A stretch of DNA of 6,747 nucleotides from an uncultured bacterium (GTDB lineage Bacteria > Cyanobacteriota > Vampirovibrionia > Gastranaerophilales > Gastranaerophilaceae). The notes beneath the pieces were generated by a model that saw only the letters and a list, made by a program, of their open reading frames with translations, was not told where the DNA came from and did not search any database. Positions 1 through 5,367 of this stretch are shown piece by piece. Every line of letters starts with the position of its first letter. Within the stretch, counting starts at the first letter, position 1. Made by a program: the position numbers and the translations under genes. Where the stretch lies: contig USHE01000098.1 of assembly GCA_900554385.1 (NCBI GenBank), forward strand, positions 1 through 6,747. Direction: 5' to 3'.

Positions 1-296
1 TTGTTAATCCTTAATTCACGAGTTTTTTCCTTTGAGTAAGTATATCCTAGTTCTATTTCGGTATCTGCTTTTATTATGTCCGCATCTATTTCAGTTTTTT
101 CTGCGTCAAAGTTTATAAGTTCAATATTGTTTGCGGTTCTCGGGCTTTTAAGGGTTGATAGAAAATATATGCTTTCAAGGATGTTTGTTTTTCCTTGCGC
201 ATTTTTTCCGATAATTAAAATTTTATCAGAATTCAAATCCATTTCTATATCTTTGCAGTTTCTGTAATTTGTTAATTTCAGATTTGTAAGCTTCAT
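1..296 (-). CDS. recF: RecF, DNA replication/repair ATPase (N-terminal part, cut by window edge)
   Basis: RecF is a cytoplasmic SMC-like ABC ATPase that binds DNA at gap junctions and, with RecO and RecR, loads RecA at stalled or damaged forks. Translating the minus strand from the ATG at 296-294 gives 98 codons with no stop before the left edge. The start reads MKLTNLKLTNYRNCKDIEM, the usual RecF opening. A Walker A loop GKNAQGKT follows at residues 30-37, then NILESIYFLSTLKSPRT (38-54) and ELINF, matching the RecF lobe I pattern (NLLEAIyll…S.RT…LI.f). Later motifs (signature, Walker B) lie outside the window. The next gene is divergent. No Shine-Dalgarno precedes the ATG, but a TATAAT lies just upstream, so the mRNA may be almost leaderless. 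Another SMC-like ATPase is possible in principle, but the start and SPRT region favour RecF. Confidence 0.92.
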   Translation of the reverse strand, partial: MKLTNLKLTNYRNCKDIEMDLNSDKILIIGKNAQGKTNILESIYFLSTLKSPRTANNIELINFDAEKTEIDADIIKADTEIELGYTYSKEKTRELRIN

Positions 297-303
297 GACT
301 AAT

Positions 304-309
304 ATTATA
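304..309 (-). promoter_or_regulatory. Candidate -10 box of recF, close to the start codon
   Basis: A perfect TATAAT reads on the minus strand. Conventional spacing puts transcription start at about 297, one base before the recF ATG. No good -35 box is found 16-18 bp upstream (that region reads AGAAAA or similar), so the call rests on the -10 alone. If real, the transcript would be effectively leaderless. Confidence 0.35.
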
Positions 310-339
310 CTTCAAACAAATTATTATTTTCTTTGCCTA

Positions 340-369
340 TTGCGAAATTCAATATGAGTAAGTTATAAT
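340..369 (+). promoter_or_regulatory. Sigma-70-type promoter of the 83-aa gene and pilT
   Basis: The -35 is TTGCGA at 340-345 (4 of 6 consensus bases). An 18-bp spacer separates it from a perfect TATAAT at 364-369. Predicted transcription start is about 376, giving a leader of about 23 nt that contains AGAGG at 388-392, six bases before the ATG at 399. It lies in the divergent gap between recF and the 83-aa gene. Confidence 0.5.
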
Positions 370-398
370 CTGTAATATATTAGAATAAGAGGTCAAAT

Positions 399-650
399 AT
401 GTTACCGATAATTACAGAAGATATTGCAGCAGCTGCATTCAGTGAAATTTTTAAAGATATGCCTGCCTGGCGTAAAAAAATGATTCACTACTTGAAAGAA
501 GAAAATCCGGAAATTAATACAGCGATTATAGAGGCTGCAAACAATTCGGATTTAGATCCTAAAGCAGTTGCGCTCGGTGCGTATATGACTTACAGTTTGT
601 TGGAAACAGCAATGAAAGATGCTGATGCATTAATGAATTTTTCGGAATAG
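399..650 (+). CDS. Small protein of unknown function upstream of pilT (83 aa)
   Basis: I do not recognise this family. The 83-residue product is predicted to be cytoplasmic: it has no signal peptide, no long hydrophobic segment and no cysteine. It looks mostly helical. Residues 1-15 form an Ala/Ile-rich start, 16-35 are charged (KDMPAWRKKMIHYLKEENPE), 38-47 form a short helix, and 53-83 follow a DPKAVALGAYMTYSLLETA pattern suited to an amphipathic helix. The start is supported by AGAGG at 388-392 with six-base spacing and by a promoter at 340-369. It ends in TAG, only 17 bases before the pilT ATG, so the two are probably cotranscribed. A role tied to pilus retraction is inferred from position only. 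Coding use resembles pilT, which supports a real gene. Confidence 0.75.
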   Translation: MLPIITEDIAAAAFSEIFKDMPAWRKKMIHYLKEENPEINTAIIEAANNSDLDPKAVALGAYMTYSLLETAMKDADALMNFSE

Positions 651-667
651 AGAAAGAGAGAGAATAA

Positions 668-1741
668 ATGGTAGTCGAGATTTCAGAACTTTTGGAAAAA
701 CTTGTAACTCAAGGCGGAAGTGACTTGCATATATCAACAAACCTTCCTCCTGCAATTCGTGTTGATGGTAAATTGAAACGTTTGGATTATCCGCCGTTAT
801 CACCGGAACAGGTAGAAAATTTACTTTTCCCTATGTTATCAAATGAACAAAGACGTCGTCTTGAACAAGAATGGGAATTAGATTTTTCTTATGGTATTGA
901 AGGTTTGAGCCGTTTCAGGGTTAACTTTTATAAGGATAAAGGTAATTATGCGGCAGCTTTCCGTACGATTACGTCACAAGTTCCATCTTTTGATAAATTA
1001 GGTTTACCTGATATTGTAAGAACTACGGCAGAAAAACCGAGAGGTTTAATCCTTGTTACAGGACCTACCGGTTCAGGTAAATCAACGACCCTTGCGGCGA
1101 TGATTGACTACATTAATACAACTAAAGCAGAACATATATTAACGATTGAAGACCCTATCGAGTTCGTTCATACGTCAAAATCAAGTATTATCCATCAGCG
1201 TGAACTTGGTATGGATACCCGTTCTTTTGCAAATGCTCTTAAATCTGCACTTCGTGAAGACCCTGATATTATTCTGGTTGGTGAGATGCGTGACCACGAA
1301 ACTATTGCACTTGCTCTGACCGCAGCGGAAACAGGTCACTTGGTGTTTGGAACATTGCACACATCTTCGGCTTCACAAACTATTGACCGTATTATTGACG
1401 TATTTCCGGAAGGGCAGCAGCAGCAAATTCGTGTTCAGCTGGCTAACTCTTTACAAGCTGTATTTTCACAAACACTTTTGCCAAAAGTTCAGCCTGACGG
1501 AACTAAAAAGGGTCGTGTAATGGCTCAGGAAATTATGCTTGTAACTCCGGCTATTGCAAACCTTATTCGTGAAGCTAAAGCTGCTCAGATTTATTCTACT
1601 ATTCAGATGAATCAGGGTATGGGTATGCAGACTCTGGAAATGGCTCTGGCTAATCTGTACAAACAAAATCTGATAACTCTGGAAGATGCGTTGTCAAAGA
1701 CTTCACGGCCTGATGAATTAAAACGTATGATTAATGTATAA
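668..1741 (+). CDS. pilT: Type IV pilus retraction ATPase PilT
   Basis: PilT is a hexameric cytoplasmic ATPase at the base of the type IV pilus. It drives depolymerisation of the pilus, hence twitching motility, surface sensing and DNA uptake. The 357-aa product has the normal family length. The PAS-like N-terminal domain (about 1-110) begins with the LVTQGGSDLHIS motif. Walker A is GPTGSGKST at 132-140. The Asp box is TIEDPIEFVH (159-168). Walker B is DIILVGEMRD (200-209), with catalytic Glu206. The His box has H224 and H231 in ETGHLVFGTLHT. A retraction-type IANLIREAK motif (the AIRNLIRE equivalent) at 296-304 favours PilT over the assembly ATPase PilB, which is longer and carries an extra N-terminal domain. 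The ATG at 668 follows a purine-rich GAGAGAGAA (656-664). It sits 17 bases after the 83-aa gene and ends at a strong terminator. PilU is a less likely alternative. Confidence 0.96.
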   Translation: MVVEISELLEKLVTQGGSDLHISTNLPPAIRVDGKLKRLDYPPLSPEQVENLLFPMLSNEQRRRLEQEWELDFSYGIEGLSRFRVNFYKDKGNYAAAFRTITSQVPSFDKLGLPDIVRTTAEKPRGLILVTGPTGSGKSTTLAAMIDYINTTKAEHILTIEDPIEFVHTSKSSIIHQRELGMDTRSFANALKSALREDPDIILVGEMRDHETIALALTAAETGHLVFGTLHTSSASQTIDRIIDVFPEGQQQQIRVQLANSLQAVFSQTLLPKVQPDGTKKGRVMAQEIMLVTPAIANLIREAKAAQIYSTIQMNQGMGMQTLEMALANLYKQNLITLEDALSKTSRPDELKRMINV

Positions 1742-1742
1742 G

Positions 1743-1773
1743 AAAAAGGGAGCTTTTATAAAGCTCCTTTTTT
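1743..1773 (+). terminator. Intrinsic terminator after pilT
   Basis: The stem GGAGCTTT (1749-1756) pairs perfectly with AAAGCTCC (1760-1767) across a three-base loop. Six T residues follow (1768-1773), and an A-run (1743-1747) pairs with them, extending the stem. It begins one base after the pilT stop codon and separates the pilT unit from lysS. The A-run and T-run would let it work on both strands, but no minus-strand gene ends here. Confidence 0.9.
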
Positions 1774-1813
1774 ATGTTTAAAATAAAAAATCTAAATGCC
1801 TTTTCTTCTATTT

Positions 1814-1843
1814 TTGTGTTAATATAAAATTAAGAGTTACACT
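1814..1843 (+). promoter_or_regulatory. Weak candidate promoter of lysS
   Basis: TTGTGT (1814-1819) and TACACT (1838-1843) are 18 bp apart and match consensus at 3 and 4 of 6 positions. The predicted start, about 1850, gives a roughly 20-nt leader containing AAGGAAG (1856-1862), seven bases before the ATG. A promoter must lie in the 1774-1869 gap because a terminator precedes it. The exact boxes are uncertain, and TATAAA at 1823-1828 is an alternative -10. No T-box-like structure fits in so short a leader. Confidence 0.3.
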
Positions 1844-1869
1844 AAATACAAATATAAGGAAGTATAAGT

Positions 1870-3369
1870 ATGACACAACAACCGGTACACGAGTCAAATT
1901 CGGCAAAAGATCAAATCCGTCAGACTCGTATTCAAAAACTTGCAGATTTAGCTGACAAAGGCGTTAACCCGTATCCTTACGTGTTTGATAAAGATGCGGA
2001 TGCTGCTGATTTGCAGGAAAAATACAAAGACCTGGCTGCAGGTGAAGAAACAGAAGATGTTTATTCTGTTGCAGGTCGTGTTATGGCAATTAGAAACACA
2101 GGCATGTTTATTGACTTGATGGATGCATCAGGGAAAATTCAGATTTTCTCACACAAAGAAAACCTTTCTGAAGATTTGATGAAAATCTTGAAGTTGATTG
2201 ATATTGGCGATATTGTTGGTTTTACCGGAACTATCAGAAGAACTCCACGCGGGGAGCTTTCTATTAAATCAACATCTTTGAAATTGTTATCAAAATCATT
2301 GCTTCCGCTGCCTGAAAAATTCCACGGGTTGACTGATGTTGAAACCCGTTACCGTCAGCGTTACGTTGATATGATTGTCAACGAAGACGTTAGAAAAACT
2401 TTCAGAACAAGAAGTTTGATTATTCAAAAAATAAGAGAGTATTTAACCTCTCAAGGCTTCTTGGAAGTTGAAACTCCTATGCTTCATCCGCAAGCCGGCG
2501 GTGCTAATGCAAGACCGTTTATTACTCACCATAATACTTTAGATATGGATATGTTCTTGAGAATTGCTCCTGAGCTTTACTTGAAAAGACTTATGGTTGG
2601 CGGCGTAAGTGAAAAGATTTTTGAAATAAACAGAAGTTTCAGAAACGAAGGTATTGATGTGCGCCACAATCCTGAGTTTACAATGATGGAATTGTATCAG
2701 GCTTATGTGGATTACAATGAAATGATGGCTTTGACAGAAAATCTGGTATCTCATGTCGCTCAAGAAGTTCTTGGTACTATGAAAATTACTTATGGCGAAA
2801 ATGAAATCGACTTGACTCCTCCTTGGGATAGAAAAACAATGCTCGGTGCTATTAAAGAATATACAGGTGTGGATTTTACAAGCTGCTATACTCTTGATGA
2901 TGCTAAATCTAAGGCTAAATCTTTAAATATTAATCCTGAAGATTGCGATAACTGGGGTCAGGTAATAGACTTAATTTTTGAAGAAAAAGTAGAACCTCAT
3001 TTAATTCAGCCTGTACACATTATTGATTATCCTCGTGATATATCTCCGCTTGCGAAGGTTCACAGGGATAATGAAAGATTGACCGAGCGTTTTGAAACCC
3101 GTGTTAACGGCTGGGAAATCGCAAATGCATTTTCAGAATTGACAGATCCTATTGACCAAAGAATGCGTTTTGAAGCTCAAATGCAGGCTAAGGCTAATGG
3201 CGATGAAGAAGCAATGCCGATTGATGAAGACTATATCTGCGCTCTTGAACACGGCGCACCTCCAATGGGCGGGCTTGGTGTCGGTATAGACAGAGTGGTT
3301 ATGTTGTTGACGAACTCTCCATCAATTAGAGATGTAATCGCATTCCCAACGCTCAAAAAGAAAAACTAA
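1870..3369 (+). CDS. lysS: Lysyl-tRNA synthetase, class II
   Basis: This essential cytoplasmic enzyme charges tRNA-Lys with lysine using ATP. The 499-aa length is typical of bacterial class II LysRS. An N-terminal helical segment (about 12-35) leads into the OB-fold anticodon-binding domain (about 64-140, VYSVAGRVMAIRNTGMFIDL). The linker LTDVETRYRQRYVDMI (154-169) is a family hallmark. Motif 1 surrounds GFLEVETPML (196-205), followed by RPFITHHN. Motif 2 is FEINRSFRNEG…RHNPEFTMME (251-274), with Arg258. Motif 3 is GGLGVGIDRVVMLL (467-480), with Arg475. All catalytic motifs are intact. The ATG at 1870 has AAGGAAG seven bases upstream, and the start of similarity agrees. It appears to be a single-gene unit, bounded by the pilT terminator on the left and a convergent terminator on the right. 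AspRS and AsnRS share the fold, but the linker and motif 2 are of LysRS type. Confidence 0.97.
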   Translation: MTQQPVHESNSAKDQIRQTRIQKLADLADKGVNPYPYVFDKDADAADLQEKYKDLAAGEETEDVYSVAGRVMAIRNTGMFIDLMDASGKIQIFSHKENLSEDLMKILKLIDIGDIVGFTGTIRRTPRGELSIKSTSLKLLSKSLLPLPEKFHGLTDVETRYRQRYVDMIVNEDVRKTFRTRSLIIQKIREYLTSQGFLEVETPMLHPQAGGANARPFITHHNTLDMDMFLRIAPELYLKRLMVGGVSEKIFEINRSFRNEGIDVRHNPEFTMMELYQAYVDYNEMMALTENLVSHVAQEVLGTMKITYGENEIDLTPPWDRKTMLGAIKEYTGVDFTSCYTLDDAKSKAKSLNINPEDCDNWGQVIDLIFEEKVEPHLIQPVHIIDYPRDISPLAKVHRDNERLTERFETRVNGWEIANAFSELTDPIDQRMRFEAQMQAKANGDEEAMPIDEDYICALEHGAPPMGGLGVGIDRVVMLLTNSPSIRDVIAFPTLKKKN

Positions 3370-3399
3370 AAATCGTCAGAAAATCAGGCGAAACCAGAT

Positions 3400-3431
3400 A
3401 AAAAAGACCGGATGTTAAACCGGTCTTTTTT
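3400..3431. terminator. Shared bidirectional terminator between lysS and the pilin gene
   Basis: GACCGG (3406-3411) pairs with CCGGTC (3420-3425) across an eight-base loop. Six A residues on the left (3400-3405) and six T residues on the right (3426-3431) extend the pairing to 12 bp and give a U-tract on either strand. It ends lysS transcription on plus. It also overlaps the last two bases of the convergent pilin-like gene, whose TAA is at 3432-3430, so it would serve that gene on minus. Confidence 0.85.
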
Positions 3432-4089
3432 AATATTTTATTGTCCAGCCATCTTGGATAATTTTTGCGGTACACTGAAATCCAATGCCGTTTTTCTTAC
3501 AATTATCGGTATTATTCATTCCCGCAGGAACCATCCCCCGCTCGGTTACTGCGAAGGCAAAGATATCTTTGCCTATAGTATTTGGATTTCTTTCAGAATT
3601 CACATCCACAAAAAATACAGCTGCGTCATAATTTACGTTAATTCCAAAATTTTCTTGCAATTGATTTGCAGGATATATGTCTATGAGAACGCTTACGCCG
3701 TCTGTGAAAGTAAATGCGTATTGGTACCAATCGGTATTATGTCCACTCCAGTAGATGGTCTTATTTAAGTATCTGGTAGGATAACCCCAGCAACCTGGTT
3801 CGTTCGGGCATTCTCTCATCATTTTAAAGTACGGTTTGTAATTAGAATATACCTTATTGATTGATGGAGTTGAATCATCTTTCATATCCCAGTAAATAGG
3901 GTTTTCATGCTCTGAGATAGCCATGTTTGTGGCTTGCTGTAATGTGGAATAAGTTTTTTGGAGTGCTGCCATATTTGATTTTGCATCCACGCCTTGTTTT
4001 ATATCCGGCAGAGTTAATGATGCTACTACGCCGATGATTCCTATTGTTATTAGTGCTTCTGAAAGGGTGAAAGCCTTTTTCTTTAACAA
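3430..4089 (-). CDS. Type IV pilin-like protein with prepilin N-terminal cleavage site
   Basis: This is a probable exported pilin or pseudopilin of 219 aa. The short basic leader MLKKKA is followed by FTLSEALITIGIIGVVASLTL, the class III signal cut by prepilin peptidase and then N-methylated. The conserved Glu is at +5 (residue 11). Position -1 is Ala instead of the usual Gly. The hydrophobic helix (7-28) anchors it in the membrane or packs into a filament core. The globular part has four cysteines (94, 100, 197, 206) that could form two disulfides. A DVNSERNPNTIGKD segment (162-175) resembles the loop seen in many pilin-like proteins of gut Gastranaerophilales. The start is TTG at 4089-4087, set by GGAGG at 4100-4096. 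No pilus assembly genes adjoin it, so whether it is a minor pilin, a secretion pseudopilin or an adhesin is unknown. Confidence 0.88.
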   Translation of the reverse strand: MLKKKAFTLSEALITIGIIGVVASLTLPDIKQGVDAKSNMAALQKTYSTLQQATNMAISEHENPIYWDMKDDSTPSINKVYSNYKPYFKMMRECPNEPGCWGYPTRYLNKTIYWSGHNTDWYQYAFTFTDGVSVLIDIYPANQLQENFGINVNYDAAVFFVDVNSERNPNTIGKDIFAFAVTERGMVPAGMNNTDNCKKNGIGFQCTAKIIQDGWTIKY

Positions 4090-4095
4090 AACATT

Positions 4096-4100
4096 CCTCC
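4096..4100 (-). promoter_or_regulatory. Strong ribosome binding site that decides a TTG start
   Basis: GGAGG reads on the minus strand, with six bases (AATGTT) to TTG at 4089-4087, the ideal spacing. The nearest ATG (4094-4092) is one base from GGAGG and out of frame. It would encode only Met-Phe-Cys before TAA. The prepilin leader is in the TTG frame, so TTG is the real start. Confidence 0.85.
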
Positions 4101-4116
4101 AAAATTATTCTTTTAC

Positions 4117-4145
4117 ATTATACAACTTTTTGTTATATTTGTATA
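4117..4145 (-). promoter_or_regulatory. Promoter of the pilin-like gene
   Basis: On the minus strand, TATACA at 4145-4140 (4 of 6 matches to TTGACA) is followed by a 17-bp spacer and a perfect TATAAT at 4122-4117. The predicted start, near 4110, gives a leader of about 20 nt carrying GGAGG. It sits in the divergent gap with bioF. Confidence 0.55.
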
Positions 4146-4171
4146 TATTAAATTTATTCCCAAATTATGTA

Positions 4172-4188
4172 AAAAACATCATGTTTTT
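4172..4188. promoter_or_regulatory. 17-bp perfect inverted repeat upstream of bioF, possible operator
   Basis: AAAAACAT (4172-4179), a central C (4180), then ATGTTTTT (4181-4188) form an 8-1-8 perfect inverted repeat. A one-base centre does not suit an RNA hairpin, so a DNA site for a dimeric regulator is the more natural reading. It lies 40 bp before the bioF start and does not match the BirA, BioR or BioQ operators I know. The region is very AT-rich, so chance is a real alternative. Confidence 0.35.
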
Positions 4189-4210
4189 AATGTAGACTTT
4201 AAAATTTTTT

Positions 4211-4216
4211 TATCAT
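4211..4216 (+). promoter_or_regulatory. Candidate -10 box of the bioFGC operon
   Basis: TATCAT matches the -10 consensus at 5 of 6 positions. It would start transcription near 4223, five bases before the bioF ATG. This fits the absence of any Shine-Dalgarno there. No convincing -35 lies 16-18 bp upstream. An alternative pairing, TAGACT (4193-4198) with TTTAAT (4219-4224), has a 20-bp spacer, which is too long to favour. Confidence 0.3.
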
Positions 4217-4230
4217 ACTTTAATAGTATG
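4214..4230. promoter_or_regulatory. 17-bp inverted repeat ending on the bioF start codon
   Basis: CATACT (4214-4219), TTAAT (4220-4224) and AGTATG (4225-4230) form a perfect 6-5-6 inverted repeat whose last three bases are the bioF ATG. It could be an operator overlapping the -10 region. If transcription began upstream, it could instead be a small RNA hairpin hiding the start codon. Its centre (4222) is 42 bp from the centre of the 4172-4188 repeat, though the half-sites differ in sequence. Confidence 0.35.
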
Positions 4231-5367
4231 TTTGAAAATTATAATAAAATTTTGGAAAACTTAAAAGACGCTTTTCACTACCGAAATATCAGAGATTTTG
4301 AGGCAAAGGATGAGAAATATATATATTATAACGGGAAGAAGTTTTTAAATCTTTCTTCAAATAATTATCTTGGTTTAGCTGACAATAAGTCGGTAACGGA
4401 ACGCTTTTTAGCATCGGCAGGCGGTGAATATTCATTTGGAAGTGCGTCGGCAAGGCTTTTAACAGGAACTTTACCTATTTATAAAGATTTAGAAAATCTT
4501 ATTACTGATATGTATAAAAGTGGAGGCACACTGTTGTTTAACAGCGGTTATCACGCGAATGTCGGGATAAACTCCTCTCTTACAGTCAAGGGTGATGTGA
4601 TATTTTCAGATAAACTTAACCACGCCAGTATAATTGACGGAATGCGATTAGCGGAGTCAAAATTTTTCAGGTATCCGCATAATGATATGGATGCACTGGA
4701 AAAGCTTCTTCAGCGAGAGAGAAACAATTACAAAAATGCTGTAATTGTTACGGAGAGTGTTTTTTCAATGGACGGAGATATTGCGGATATTGCAAAACTT
4801 GTTGAATTAAAGCAAAAATATAACTGTATACTTGTAGTTGATGAGGCGCATGCATTTGGAGTGTTCGGAAAAATCGGGCTTGGGGTGTGTGAAAGTTAGG
4901 GCTTAATTGCTGATATAGATTTAATCGTTGGAACTTGCGGCAAGGCTATTGGCTCTGTCGGGGCTTTTGTAACGGGAAAAAAGGTCTTGATTGAGTATTT
5001 GATAAATAAGGCACGGTCGTTTATTTTTTCGACTGCGCTTCCGCCGGTGAACATTGCGTTTACAAAATGGATAATCGAAAATGAACTTCCGAAAACATTT
5101 GAAAAGCGTATGGGAATGCTTTCTTTGGGAAAGAAAATGGGAAGTGACAGTCATATAATCCCCGTTGTAATCGGTGCAAATGACAAGACTGTCGAATTGT
5201 GTGAGATTTTGTATAACAACGGATACTTTACGCTTCCTATTCGCCCGCCAACCGTTCCAGCGGGAACTTCGAGATTAAGGTTATCTCTCACGACAGAAAT
5301 TAATGAAAAAGATATGGAGAAGTTATGCGATATAATTGGCTTAATAAAAGCGGGAACAAGAAACTGA
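4228..5367 (+). pseudogene. bioF: 8-amino-7-oxononanoate synthase BioF, interrupted by in-frame TAG
   Basis: BioF is a PLP-dependent fold-type I enzyme of the alpha-oxoamine synthase family. It joins pimeloyl thioester and L-alanine to give 7-keto-8-aminopelargonate with loss of CO2. The whole frame spans 379 codons, the normal length. It is broken by TAG at codon 224 (4897-4899), leaving fragments 4228-4899 and 4900-5367 in the same frame. Before the stop are NNYLGL (45-50), GSASARLLTG (71-80), NSGYHANVG (105-113), NHASIIDG with His132, ESVFSMDGD (176-184) and VVDEAHAFG with Asp205 and His208. After the stop come GTCGKAIGSVGAF with the PLP lysine (Lys239, 4942-4944) and the C-terminal domain with PIRPPTVPAGTSRLR. 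The 223-aa product therefore lacks the catalytic lysine. CAG (Gln) to TAG is the simplest origin. The ATG has no Shine-Dalgarno. A sequencing error or stop suppression would make it functional. Confidence 0.9.
5316..5320 (+). promoter_or_regulatory. Ribosome binding site of bioG inside bioF
   Basis: GGAGA lies within the bioF coding end, four bases before the bioG ATG at 5325. It gives bioG its own ribosome entry even if ribosomes stop early in bioF, and it supports this start over later ones. Confidence 0.65.

Noticed and set aside
76..267. 63-codon plus-strand frame within recF
   Set aside because: The minus strand encodes the RecF Walker A and flanking motifs over the same bases. The plus frame has no ribosome site or recognisable protein.
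1774..1869. T-box or other riboswitch ahead of lysS
   Set aside because: Only about 20 leader bases remain after the likely start, and the whole gap is about 96 bases with no specifier stem or terminator/antiterminator pair. That is too short for a T-box or L-box.
1466..2763. Minus-strand open frames at 1466-1666 and 2539-2763
   Set aside because: They lie wholly inside pilT and lysS, which have intact catalytic motifs. Their compositions look like antisense translations.
3412..3768. 118-codon open frame on plus, antisense to the pilin-like gene
   Set aside because: It starts inside the lysS terminator and has no ribosome site. The opposite strand carries a clear prepilin signal and conserved loop. 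It is a shadow frame.
4172..4188. BirA (biotin repressor) operator
   Set aside because: The known BirA sites have longer arms of the TTGTAAACC/GGTTTACAA or TTAACC/GGTTAA kind with a wide spacer. The 8-1-8 AAAAACAT repeat does not fit.
4897..4899. TAG reassigned to glutamine or pyrrolysine in this genome
   Set aside because: TAG is the normal stop of the 83-aa gene (648-650) and of bioC (6704-6706), both at sensible protein ends. No signal around 4897 suggests programmed recoding. A one-off suppressor is still possible.
4897..4990. Frameshift or deletion in bioF, or two separate genes
   Set aside because: The frame before and after the stop is the same, and family motifs run on without gap. 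The TTG-started piece from 4987 begins after the catalytic lysine and makes no sense as a separate enzyme.
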